A program made the position numbers and the translations under genes. From JAAUUE01 sp943370025 (GTDB lineage: Bacteria; Cyanobacteriota; Cyanobacteriia; Cyanobacteriales; JAAUUE01): a stretch of 64,000 nt of DNA. The stretch is from contig CALRPI020000002.1 of NCBI GenBank assembly GCA_943370025.1, forward strand, positions 62,001-126,000. Reading direction: 5' to 3'. This document shows positions 33,285-41,757 of the stretch, in pieces; the first letter of the stretch is position 1; each line of letters opens with the position of its first letter. Under the pieces are notes generated by a model. The model was not told the DNA's origin. It did no database searches and worked only from the letters and a program-made list of their open reading frames with translations.

Positions 33285-36200
33285 ATGACTATATTAGTTG
33301 ATTCCTTTGAACAAGAATTTACAGCGACCTCTACCTCCGATTTGTTTTTACGTCATCGCCTGCGAGTTATTGAAGATATTTGGGAACTAGTTCTCAAGCA
33401 AGAATGTGGTCAAGAACTCCTCGATCTACTCAACCGACTGCGGGATTTATCTTCCCCCGAAGGACAAGTTACAGAAGTTATCCCCACCTCCCTAGCAAAA
33501 GTCATCGAAAAGCTGGATCTAAATGATGCGATTCGCGCCTCCCGGGCCTTCGCTCTTTACTTCCAGCTAATTAATATTGTTGAACAGCACTACGAGCAAA
33601 GAGACCAACAGTTATCTCGTCGGGTTACCCATACTAATGAGATTAACCCCAAATACTTAGAATTACCCGGTACCAATAACTATAATCCTGCTGACCCTAC
33701 TCCCACCAATCATCAAAATTCCCAACCACGCCAAGAGACACTACCTGAATCCCTCTCCCCTTCCCATAATCAATCTTTTTTATTTGCTAACAATAGCGAT
33801 CCCGTTGCCAATCTCCTCGAAAGAAGCTGGCAGGAATCCTATTTGCCGAACCAAGATAAGGGAACTTTCCATTGGCTATTTCCCCAACTCCGACAATTGA
33901 ACATGCCTCCCCAACAGATTCAGCGCTTGTTAGAGAATCTGGATATTCGTCTGGTATTTACTGCCCACCCTACGGAGATTGTTCGTCACACTATTCGCGA
34001 CAAGCAGCGACGGATTGCCAAGGTCTTGCAGCAACTAGACCAAGCCGAAACAGATTTTCGCCAGTTGGGTTTAACCAATTCTTGGGAGGCACAAAACTGT
34101 TACCAGCAACTGATGGAGGAAATTCGCCTCTGGTGGCGCACCGATGAGCTACACCAATTCAAACCGAATGTTTTGGATGAAGTGGACTACGCCCTGCACT
34201 ATTTCCAAGAGGTTTTATTTGATGCAATCCCGCAACTTTATCGCCGCCTGAAGCAGTCTTTGAGTGATTCTTTCCCTTGGCTCAAGCCCCCGGTGAAAAA
34301 TTTCTGTCGGTTTGGTTCTTGGGTCGGCTCCGATCGCGATGGCAACCCTTCCGTCACCCCCGATGTGACGTGGAACACCGCCTGCTATCAACGGGGGATG
34401 GTGCTGAAAAAGTATAGTCAATCGATCGTCCGGTTGAGTAGTTTGTTGAGCTTATCTTTGCACTGGAGCGAAGTCTCCCCAGAATTGCTAGATTCCCTAG
34501 AGCAAGACCGCAACCAAATGCCGGATATTTACGATCGCCTCTCCCTCCGCTATCGTCAAGAACCCTACCGGATGAAACTAGCTTACATGCAGCAAAAGCT
34601 AGAAAATGCCCTGAAGCGGAACTCGGTCTTGAGTATTGATCCCAGCACGATCCAGTTACGTAGCGATGTGAAAACCAACGATCAGTTTTATACTTCCGGG
34701 GCAGAATTTCTTACGGAATTGCTCCTAATTAAGCAGAGCTTAGGGGAAGGAGATCAGGGCAAAGTCCTCTGTTGTCAGGAGCTAGAAGACCTGATCTCCC
34801 AAGTGGAAATCTATGGTTTTTATCTAGCCAGCCTGGATATTCGTCAAGAAAGCTCTCGCCATTCAGATACCATCAACGAAATTATCAATTACCTGCAAAT
34901 TTTGCCCTGTGCCTACAATGATCTATCGGAAGAGGAGCGGGTGAAATGGCTAGTTTCCGAACTAAAAACTCGCCGCCCCTTGATTCCCGGTGAGCTACCC
35001 TTCACGGATTTAACCAAAGAAACCGTAGAAACCCTGCAAATAGTCCGGAGATTGCAACAGGAATTTGGGCAGGAGGTCTGTCAAACCTACGTGATCAGTA
35101 TGAGCCGGGATGTGAGTGATGTTCTGGAGGTGCTGCTGTTAGCCAAGGAAGCTGGGCTTTATGATCCTGCCACCGGGATCAGTAGCTTGATGGTGGTGCC
35201 TCTGTTTGAGACTGTAGAGGATCTCAAGAGTGCGCCCCGGATTATGCGATCGCTCTTTGAACTACCCCTCTACCGAGCATCCCTCGGCGGTGGCTACGGC
35301 AGGGAACAGGAATTTTCCCTCCAAGAAGTGATGCTGGGCTATTCCGATAGCAACAAAGATTCGGGATTCTTGAGCAGTAACTGGGAAATTCATAAAGCTC
35401 AGAAAGCCCTACAACGCATAGCCCAAGAATACGGTGTTGCCCTGCGAATTTTCCACGGTCGGGGTGGTTCCGTCGGTCGGGGCGGTGGGCCAGCCTATGA
35501 AGCGATCTTGGCTCAACCGGGGCGGAGCATCGATGGCAGAATCAAGATCACCGAACAGGGTGAGGTGTTGGCATCAAAATATTCTCTACCAGAATTAGCT
35601 TTGTACCACCTAGAAACGGTGACGACGGCAGTGATTGAAGCTAGTTTATTGGGCAGTGGTTTTGATGATATTCAGCCATGGAATGAAACCATGGAAGAGT
35701 TGTCCGTGCGATCGCGCCACTACTACCGCTCTTTAATCTATGAAAAACCAGAACTAGTGGATTTTTTCCATCAAGTCACCCCGATCCAAGAAATTAGTCA
35801 ACTCCAAATCAGTTCCCGACCAGCGCGGCGGGGAGGCAAAAAAGATCTGGCTAGTCTCCGGGCAATTCCTTGGGTGTTTAGCTGGACACAAAGCCGATTT
35901 CTCTTGCCTTCTTGGTACGGCATGGGCAAATCTTTGCAGGAATTTATCAGTGAAGAACCGGAAGAAAACCTAAAACTCCTCAGCTATTTCTATCTGAAAT
36001 GGCCGTTTTTCAAGATGGCGATCTCTAAGGTAGAGATGACCTTGGCTAAGGTGGATCTAGAAATTGCCCACCACTACGTCCGGGAGTTGGCTCACCCAGA
36101 AAATCTGGAGAAATTTGAGGAGCTGTATGAGCAAATTTCTGAGGAATTTTATCTCACCTGTGAAATTGTCTACGCCATCACCGGACACAAAAAACTCCTC

Positions 36201-36416
36201 GATGGGGATATTGGCTTGCAGCGATCGGTTCAATTACGGAATGGGACGATCGTCCCCCTCGGGTTCATTCAAGTCTCTCTCCTCAAGCGCCTCCGCCAAC
36301 AAAGAGATCAAGCCGCTGCTGGGGTGATTCAATCTCGCTACAGTAAGGGGGAACTCCTCCGGGGGGCATTGCTAACCATCAACGGCATCGCCGCCGGAAT
36401 GCGGAATACGGGTTGA
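33285..36416 (+). CDS. ppc: Phosphoenolpyruvate carboxylase
   Basis: Anaplerotic enzyme carboxylating PEP to oxaloacetate, ~1043 aa. Catalytic regions are intact: the His motif VFTAHPTEIVRHTIRDKQRR (about residue 230), GSWVGSDRDGNPSV, SRDVSDVLEVLLLAKEAGL, MLGYSDSNKDSGFLSSNW, the glycine-rich FHGRGGSVGRGGGP and the C-terminal end MRNTG. A linker-like insertion near 115-190 (Pro/Asn/Gln-rich) is common in cyanobacterial Ppc. ATG 33285 is taken as start; the in-frame GTG at 33273 adds four residues. A perfect terminator hairpin follows the stop. Confidence 0.97.
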   Translation: MTILVDSFEQEFTATSTSDLFLRHRLRVIEDIWELVLKQECGQELLDLLNRLRDLSSPEGQVTEVIPTSLAKVIEKLDLNDAIRASRAFALYFQLINIVEQHYEQRDQQLSRRVTHTNEINPKYLELPGTNNYNPADPTPTNHQNSQPRQETLPESLSPSHNQSFLFANNSDPVANLLERSWQESYLPNQDKGTFHWLFPQLRQLNMPPQQIQRLLENLDIRLVFTAHPTEIVRHTIRDKQRRIAKVLQQLDQAETDFRQLGLTNSWEAQNCYQQLMEEIRLWWRTDELHQFKPNVLDEVDYALHYFQEVLFDAIPQLYRRLKQSLSDSFPWLKPPVKNFCRFGSWVGSDRDGNPSVTPDVTWNTACYQRGMVLKKYSQSIVRLSSLLSLSLHWSEVSPELLDSLEQDRNQMPDIYDRLSLRYRQEPYRMKLAYMQQKLENALKRNSVLSIDPSTIQLRSDVKTNDQFYTSGAEFLTELLLIKQSLGEGDQGKVLCCQELEDLISQVEIYGFYLASLDIRQESSRHSDTINEIINYLQILPCAYNDLSEEERVKWLVSELKTRRPLIPGELPFTDLTKETVETLQIVRRLQQEFGQEVCQTYVISMSRDVSDVLEVLLLAKEAGLYDPATGISSLMVVPLFETVEDLKSAPRIMRSLFELPLYRASLGGGYGREQEFSLQEVMLGYSDSNKDSGFLSSNWEIHKAQKALQRIAQEYGVALRIFHGRGGSVGRGGGPAYEAILAQPGRSIDGRIKITEQGEVLASKYSLPELALYHLETVTTAVIEASLLGSGFDDIQPWNETMEELSVRSRHYYRSLIYEKPELVDFFHQVTPIQEISQLQISSRPARRGGKKDLASLRAIPWVFSWTQSRFLLPSWYGMGKSLQEFISEEPEENLKLLSYFYLKWPFFKMAISKVEMTLAKVDLEIAHHYVRELAHPENLEKFEELYEQISEEFYLTCEIVYAITGHKKLLDGDIGLQRSVQLRNGTIVPLGFIQVSLLKRLRQQRDQAAAGVIQSRYSKGELLRGALLTINGIAAGMRNTG

Positions 36417-36424
36417 TTTGATTC

Positions 36425-36461
36425 AAAAAGAAAAAAACGGCGATGCCGTTTTTTTCTTTTT
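36425..36461 (+). terminator. Rho-independent terminator of ppc
   Basis: A perfect 17-bp stem: AAAAAGAAAAAAACGGC, loop gat, GCCGTTTTTTTCTTTTT. It begins 9 bp past the ppc stop, with the T-run inside the 3' arm. Confidence 0.85.
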
Positions 36462-36473
36462 ACCGATAAAACC

Positions 36474-36761
36474 ATGAAACAAAAACGAGTCTTAGTTTGT
36501 ACCTTTGTGGCGATCGCCTCTGGTCTGACCGGGGCATATTTAGGCAGTCAGGTTAATCTTGCTGCTCAGTCTGCTCAGTGTAACCAACTGAGTGTTGGGT
36601 CACAATCTCAGCAAAACCCTCTCTTGTCAGGAGCAACAGCCCTTTGTCACACTTGGGTGACTCCTTTTGCTTTGACTGAAGGGGGTTTAACTGGTCTATG
36701 GTGCGGTATGGTGCTAGGGGCTTTCTTTGCTGGCTTGGCGACAACTCCAAAGGAACTATGA
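36474..36761 (+). CDS. Hypothetical small membrane protein
   Basis: Ninety-five residues with an N-terminal signal/anchor (VLVCTFVAIASGLTGAYLG), a Gln/Ser-rich middle and a second hydrophobic stretch (GLWCGMVLGAFFAGLAT). Two cysteines (NCNQLSV-type and ALCHTW) could pair in the periplasm. It contains a HIP1 site, so it belongs to the native backbone, just before the foreign-looking island. Family not recognised. Confidence 0.5.
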   Translation: MKQKRVLVCTFVAIASGLTGAYLGSQVNLAAQSAQCNQLSVGSQSQQNPLLSGATALCHTWVTPFALTEGGLTGLWCGMVLGAFFAGLATTPKEL

Positions 36762-36846
36762 CAAGGCAGCAAAAACCAAAACTCCTGTAACTGAGATCGG
36801 ACGGCAGTTCCAATCCTCACCCAGCACGGAGGCTGGGCGCTACCTT

Positions 36847-37085
36847 CCGCAGATGCTTTTTGGGACAATAAGGCGTTCAAACTGTATGACATTGACGCGC
36901 CTATGCCTATCACTAAGCCTGACGATGTTCCTACTGTTTTTGTTTTGCGAAATGCAATGATGACAGACGAATTAGAAAGCAACTTGGAGCAAAAAGTTAC
37001 AAATAGTTTCCAAATTGCTCAACTTAAAAACTGGCTAAAAGAAGCAAAACAGTATCAGCAAGATTTAGTATTGTATTATTTTTAA
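36847..37085 (+). pseudogene. Truncated 3' copy of the island's small-protein family
   Basis: From SADAFWDNKAFKLYDIDAPM to the end LVLYYF this stretch is almost identical, at DNA and protein level, to the C-terminal half of the next gene (37388-37634). The 5' half and start are missing; sequence upstream of 36847 is unrelated. A translation could start at the ATG at 36903 (60 aa), but this is a fragment. The high identity, including the TAAAAAACAAAAACTATG spacer that follows, points to recent duplication and deletion in this tandem array. Confidence 0.75.
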
Positions 37086-37097
37086 AAAACAAAAACT

Positions 37098-37634
37098 ATG
37101 GGATATGGAATTGTGCCTTATCGGGTGAGTTTGGAACTCCTACGTGATTGCTTTGGAAGTGAGGACAATACCCTCAAAGATAAACTCAGAGAACGGTGCA
37201 AAAAAGCAGAAAGAGAAATTGAGGGCATGGCTGCCAATGACGATACACCCTATTTCAAGGATATTGTCGAGGAACTTTTGGACGGCAAAGCGACTCATAC
37301 CAATAGGAAGTATGGCTATATCTATTGGTATGCGATTGAAAACTTTATCAAAGTAATTGGGCTGCAAATGTACGCCAATGACTGGTCACACGCCTCCGCA
37401 GATGCTTTTTGGGATAATAAGGCGTTCAAACTGTATGACATTGATGCGCCTATGCCTATCACTAAGCCTGATGACGTACCTACGGTTTTTGTCTTGCGAA
37501 ATGCAATGATGACAGACGAATTGGAAAGCAACTTGGAGCAAAAAGTTACAAACAGCTACCAAATTGCTCAACTTAAAAACTGGCTAAAAGAAGCAAAACA
37601 GTATCAGCAAGATTTAGTATTGTATTATTTTTAA
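37098..37634 (+). CDS. Island small protein, DUF7691-like (copy 1)
   Basis: A 178-aa soluble, charged protein. Start MGYGIVPYRVSLELLRDCFG, then a helical middle with KYGYIYWYAIENFIKVIGLQ, SADAFWDNKAFKLYDID and PTVFVLRNAMMTDEL. The layout (MGYG..Y.V.L..L....GS.D at the N-terminus, a central Y/G-rich helix, a C-terminal PxP...VF.L strand) reminds me of DUF7691, but I cannot verify this. No signal peptide or catalytic motif seen. Codons and spacer are unlike the neighbourhood, and no Shine-Dalgarno precedes the ATG (AAAAACTATG instead). Tandem paralogues of this size resemble immunity-protein arrays; that is inference. Confidence 0.72.
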   Translation: MGYGIVPYRVSLELLRDCFGSEDNTLKDKLRERCKKAEREIEGMAANDDTPYFKDIVEELLDGKATHTNRKYGYIYWYAIENFIKVIGLQMYANDWSHASADAFWDNKAFKLYDIDAPMPITKPDDVPTVFVLRNAMMTDELESNLEQKVTNSYQIAQLKNWLKEAKQYQQDLVLYYF

Positions 37635-37647
37635 AAAAATAAAAACT

Positions 37648-38172
37648 ATGGGATATGGAATTATGCCTTATCGGATGAGTTTGGAGCGGTTGCGCTCGCG
37701 CTTAGGTACGCAAGACGAAGCCCGTAAAATCAGGTTGCGAGGCATGTGCCTCAAAAAAGCTAAGGACATGGACAGGCTTGGCAGCGCAGGTACGCCTTCG
37801 TTTATGGAAATCGCAGATGAACTCCTCAACGGAAAAGCCACTCACGACACTGGCTACCTGTATTGGTATGCGATAAAGTGCTTTATTGAGGATTTAGGGG
37901 TCATGTTAGACAATAATAAGTGGTGTCCTACCTCCGCAGACGAGCTTTGGGAAATCGGAGAGCTTGCCTTGTATGACATCAATGCGCCCATGAAAATCCC
38001 CCAAGCGGACGATTTTCCAGTGGTTTTTGTACTTTCCCAAGAGAAAATGACGCAAAATCTGCTTAATACTTTGGAAGAAAAAATAAAAAACCAAGCACAA
38101 CGCACGCAATTCCAAAATTGGATAAAAGAAGCGCAAACCTACGCGCAGGATTTGGTGCTGTTTTATCATTAG
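37648..38172 (+). CDS. Island small protein, DUF7691-like (copy 2, diverged)
   Basis: A 174-aa paralogue of the preceding gene. The N-terminus MGYGIMPYRMSLERLRSRLG and the AAAAACTATG leader are nearly the same. Positions such as LLNGKATH, YLYWYAIKCFIEDLG, SADELWEI, LYDINAPM, VFVLSQEKMT and QDLVLFYH align throughout, while the rest has diverged strongly. Gap to copy 1 is 13 bp, so they are probably co-transcribed. The strongly conserved start and leader with divergent bodies would fit selection for different partners or gene conversion of the 5' end. Confidence 0.72.
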   Translation: MGYGIMPYRMSLERLRSRLGTQDEARKIRLRGMCLKKAKDMDRLGSAGTPSFMEIADELLNGKATHDTGYLYWYAIKCFIEDLGVMLDNNKWCPTSADELWEIGELALYDINAPMKIPQADDFPVVFVLSQEKMTQNLLNTLEEKIKNQAQRTQFQNWIKEAQTYAQDLVLFYH

Positions 38173-38391
38173 AATTGAGATATTTCAATAAAAGTAAATT
38201 CGCATAAATGCGAATCTGTTGCTTTTCAAATACTTAGAATCGGATAAATGTAATTCTACATCTATAAGGCAATTTATAATAAGTGCCTACGCAAAATTAA
38301 TTTACATTATAATTATTGCATAAAATATTGATTATAAACTAATTGTGTTAATTCATAACTCATAATTTATAACTCACAACTCATAATTGAT
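38173..38391. other. AT-rich spacer with degenerate 11-12 bp direct repeats
   Basis: It contains the hairpin ATTCGCATAAATGCGAAT (about 38198-38215). Before the LRR gene are successive variants of CATAACTCATAATT (about 38351-38390). Such strings are common upstream of Bacteroidetes genes and unlike the rest of this window. Confidence 0.5.
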
Positions 38392-39666
38392 ATGTCTGAA
38401 ATTGCCAAAAAACTCATTGCTAAGAACTTAAAAAAGAAAGAAAAAATCCTTGACTTGGGCAAGTGCGGATTGACCGACCTCAATACCGTACCAGAAATCT
38501 TTGATTGTGAGCATTTAGAAGTATTGCTGCTCTCCGATACTTCGTATGACTTTGGTGTGGACTACGAGAAGGGTGAATATTATCGGTCAGCAAACTCCAA
38601 GGCATCAAATAAAATAATGACTTTTCCACCTGCAATGGCGCGTCTGAAAAACCTCAAAATTCTTTTTGCAAGCAGCATTGGACTGGAAAATATTGACGCA
38701 TTGGGAGAGATACCACACTTAGAGCATTTGCAAATTGGCGGTACCAATGCTATCAAAGACATTGCTTGCTTGGTAAATCTGACGAACCTTCGTGGCTTAG
38801 AAACGCCCTACAACCATAGCATTGAATTGAACTATAATGCTTTAGTTACTTTAAAGAACCTCAGGCGCTTAGAAATTGGTTTCAATAATCAGTATGCAAA
38901 GTACATAGGTATTTTAGAAGGGCTAACCAAATTGCGTTTTTTAATCATTGGAGGGAAATTTCCAAATCTCTCTCCTTTGGCAAATCTGACTGAATTGGAG
39001 GTGTTATTTGCCCGCAGTAATAATATTGTGGATATTTCAGCACTTGCCAAACTTCAAAAAATGGAAACTTTGATTTTAGAAAACAACTATAGGATTGCTG
39101 ATATTTCAAGTTTAGCAAATTTATCAAAACTTAGTATCCTCAATTTAGGAGGGAATGAAATCACAAACCTTTCTCCTCTGTCTAATTTATTCAATTTGAG
39201 ATATTTAACACTTGGACAGAATCGGATTTCTGATATTTCACCTTTAGCAAAACTAACTGCCTTAGAAATGTTAATTTTGACTAAAAACCAGATAAAAAAC
39301 ATAGAAGCACTGCGGGAAATGGATTATCTGTCAAAATTAGAACTTGGAAACAACCAAATCCAAGATATTTCACCTTTGCAGGGCTTGAAACAGCTCACGA
39401 CCTTAGATGTAGCAAACAATCAAATTTCCAATATAGAAGCTATCAAAGGCATCAAATCCTTAAAAGTGCTGACATTGGGCGGAAATTTGATGGACGAAAG
39501 CGTGGCACGATTTGCCTGTAATCCAGCGAATTATCCCTTTTTACGCTACCTAACTGTACCTCAAAGTTCGCTGGCTAATGTTCCCGAAAATATCCGCAAG
39601 CTGCAAGGCAAAGATGGACGTTTTGCCAAACTTCTGCATCAGCATTTTGAAAGTAGTGAGAATTAG
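38392..39666 (+). CDS. Leucine-rich repeat protein (internalin/SDS22-like LRRs)
   Basis: A 424-aa soluble LRR protein. A helical cap begins MSEIAKKLIAKNLKKKEKIL and a first LRR-like LDLGKCGLTDLNTVPEIF. About a dozen 21-22-residue repeats of the form L..L.L..N.I.DISPLA.L follow (for example TLGQNRISDISPLAKLTALE). A C-terminal cap ends LAKLLHQHFE-like (GRFAKLLHQHFESSEN). No signal peptide, membrane segment, COR, TIR or kinase domain. LRRs mediate protein-protein binding. Codon use is AT-rich, without HIP1 sites or Shine-Dalgarno, like the two small paralogues upstream. The start cap resembles LRR proteins of Bacteroidetes. Probably acquired horizontally. Confidence 0.85.
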   Translation: MSEIAKKLIAKNLKKKEKILDLGKCGLTDLNTVPEIFDCEHLEVLLLSDTSYDFGVDYEKGEYYRSANSKASNKIMTFPPAMARLKNLKILFASSIGLENIDALGEIPHLEHLQIGGTNAIKDIACLVNLTNLRGLETPYNHSIELNYNALVTLKNLRRLEIGFNNQYAKYIGILEGLTKLRFLIIGGKFPNLSPLANLTELEVLFARSNNIVDISALAKLQKMETLILENNYRIADISSLANLSKLSILNLGGNEITNLSPLSNLFNLRYLTLGQNRISDISPLAKLTALEMLILTKNQIKNIEALREMDYLSKLELGNNQIQDISPLQGLKQLTTLDVANNQISNIEAIKGIKSLKVLTLGGNLMDESVARFACNPANYPFLRYLTVPQSSLANVPENIRKLQGKDGRFAKLLHQHFESSEN

Positions 39667-39899
39667 TCACGCCATTAGATGGCATTACACACGGCTCTCA
39701 TGTCTGTGGTTCAGGGATGTCCTCCCGGTTTAGCTGGGGGAATCAGTGGATATAAGATAGCCCACTCTTGATCGCTTAGGTCACTGGAATACGTTGATTT
39801 AGTCATTCCTATTCCTATTTGTCTTAAACTTGTTTTTTGAAGTTTATGCTACTTTCTTCTCTTTTTGTCCTACTTCAGCTTTACTTTATAAATGACCTC
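39667..39899 (-). mobile_element. IS5-family (IS1031-like) left-end relic with transposase N-terminus
   Basis: On the minus strand, from 39806, the frame reads MTKSTYSSDLSDQEWAILYP, then LIPPAKPGGHP, a TGA replacing the usual Arg codon, and TTDMRAVCNAI. This is the start of an IS5-type transposase. It breaks off next to the LRR stop codon. Outward from the start the sequence runs 93 bp to GAGGTCATTTATAAAG, ending at 39899 and followed by TTA. This terminal repeat is the same as that of the family E miniature elements, identifying their source. The rest of the IS is lost, so it is inactive. Confidence 0.8.
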
Positions 39900-39953
39900 T
39901 TACTCAAACAGCAAGCAGGGGAATAGCAAATCTAGTTAGGAGACAAGAGCTAT

Positions 39954-41219
39954 TTATGAATTATCGGGAAGGAGTGCGGATGATTTGTTCATGGCTCCGG
40001 TAAAGTTCACATCCTGCAAATTGGAACCAAGAAAATTGGTTCGATCGCAATTCGCCCCACTCAAATCTGCCCCCGTCAAATCAGCATCCATAATTGTCGC
40101 TTGAGTCAGATTAGCTTTTTGTAACTTGGCTCCATTAAGTTTTGTCCCGAACATATTTGCCTGATTAAATGTAGCGTCAGTTAAATTAGCTCCGCTAAGA
40201 TTGACTTTTACTAAGTTGGCTTGCGTAAAATTTGCTCCACGTAGTTTAGCTCCGCTCAAGTCTGCACCACACAAGTTTGTATTATTTAGGTTTACTCCAA
40301 TACTCTTAATATCTCCTGTATTGATTAATTTAGCTCTTTGAAGACTGGAATGAGATAGGTTAGTTACATGAAGAAATGCACTATGTAAATCAGCTTCATC
40401 CAAAATAGCTCCTTGTAACTGAGTACCCGTTAAATCTGTCTTGGATAAATTTGCTGTAAATAAGTTTGCTTTATTAAGATTAGTAGAATACAACTTAGCA
40501 TTACTAAGATTGGCTCCTACAAGAATTGCCTGCTCCATTTGTGCGCTAGTTAAATCGGCTCCAGTTAAATCGGCTCCAGTTAAATCGGCTCCAGTTAAAT
40601 TTGCTTGATTAAAAAGTACTCCAACCAAACTAGTATTAGATAAATCAACATTAGGCAGTTTGGCTTGTTGTAAATATACTCCTGTTAGGTCAGCACCTTG
40701 AAGTTTTGCTCCTTCTAGCTGTACCATTGTCAACCTTGCACCTCTCAGACAAGCTCCTGTTAAGTCAACACACTTTAAGTCAGCTCCTGTTAGATCAGCC
40801 CCACTTAAATCTGCCCCTTGTAAATTAGCTCTGTTCAACAATGCACCTTTTAAGTTGGCAGCTCGGAGGTTTATTTTTGTTAAATTAGCTCCTCGGAGAT
40901 CGGCACTGCTGAGATCGATTGCTGGCAAGACCGCCTCAACCAAAAATACTTCACTCAGATCAATCTCCGAAAAATTTCTTTCTCCCCCAGCATAGAGACT
41001 CAAGAGTTCATTGGCATCCATGCTTTTGCTGTATTGATTTGCTAACCCCACCCCACTCGGTTCCGAGTTTCTCTCCTGCCGCCACTCCCGTAAAACCTTA
41101 TTGATGGTGGCATAGCTGCCCCTGCCTAGAACTGCCCGAACTTTCACTTGGGTAGGATTTTCCCCCTTGGCTACTAGGGATGCGATCGCCGCCCGGATTT
41201 CCTCAACTGTTAGACTCAT
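39954..41219 (-). CDS. KfrA N-terminal domain-pentapeptide repeat protein
   Basis: A 421-aa two-part protein. Residues ~1-50 resemble the KfrA N-terminal DNA-binding domain (SLTVEEIRAAIASLVAKGEN, RGSYATINKVLREWRQE). From about residue 85 on, some 60 pentapeptides of the A(D/N)LxG type (LSGADLTGADLKCVDLTGAC) build a right-handed quadrilateral beta-helix, which can mimic DNA. Function unknown; DNA or nucleoid association is plausible. ATG 41219 is preferred over 41288 because homology begins at MSLTVEEI. The stretch at 40555-40602 contains three perfect 15-bp repeats encoding TGADL, a sign of slippage growth. Confidence 0.85.
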   Translation of the reverse strand: MSLTVEEIRAAIASLVAKGENPTQVKVRAVLGRGSYATINKVLREWRQERNSEPSGVGLANQYSKSMDANELLSLYAGGERNFSEIDLSEVFLVEAVLPAIDLSSADLRGANLTKINLRAANLKGALLNRANLQGADLSGADLTGADLKCVDLTGACLRGARLTMVQLEGAKLQGADLTGVYLQQAKLPNVDLSNTSLVGVLFNQANLTGADLTGADLTGADLTSAQMEQAILVGANLSNAKLYSTNLNKANLFTANLSKTDLTGTQLQGAILDEADLHSAFLHVTNLSHSSLQRAKLINTGDIKSIGVNLNNTNLCGADLSGAKLRGANFTQANLVKVNLSGANLTDATFNQANMFGTKLNGAKLQKANLTQATIMDADLTGADLSGANCDRTNFLGSNLQDVNFTGAMNKSSALLPDNS

Positions 41220-41757
41220 TTGTATTTTTATTTGTATTTTGTGCTGTACTGCTATCTGTATTGTAGTTGTATTCCCGAAGTTTAGCAATACAGTTTTGGG
41301 CTAATTTTGCAAAACAATACAAAATAGTCTTCGCCAACCTCTAGATAGACTGCCCAGAGAAATAAGCGCAATGAATCTTCATATAAAGTAATATTTGAAA
41401 AACTTATTAATTTAATTAAACATTCTGAGAAAACATTTGAAGTTTTCGGGGATCAATAACTGATATATTAGCTACGCAAGTAAAATAAAACCTTTAGAAA
41501 TCCCTGCTAGGCTAACCAACTTTTCAGAATTATTTGATTTTCAGTTTTCTTGTTCAGTGTTCTAGTTAGCCCCTAGGAAGAGCAGCTATAGAAAGAGGTT
41601 TAGGGTGTGGTGTTGCATCCAGAAGTAAAACTAATTTTATTAGTTTTAAGGCATGGGTTTGGAATATTCTTGAGTATTTATCTAAATAGAAGAACCTACA
41701 ACATACCTGCAAAATATTAAGTTAATTAACACTCGGTAATTTCTGGGGAAGGAAGAT
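41220..41757. other. Divergent intergenic region upstream of rbcL
   Basis: About 540 bp between the divergent pentapeptide gene and rbcL. It should hold the rbc promoter and a long leader; I cannot place a confident -10 or regulator site. The sequence is AT-rich without repeat elements. GGGGAAGGAAG just before 41758 is the rbcL ribosome-binding site. Confidence 0.5.

Noticed and set aside
39680..39760. GGTTTAGCTGGGGGAATC looked like an IS200/IS605 right end
   Set aside because: The opposite strand reads clearly as an IS5-type transposase N-terminus (STYSSDLSDQEWAIL, PPAKPGGHP) with its terminal repeat at 39899.
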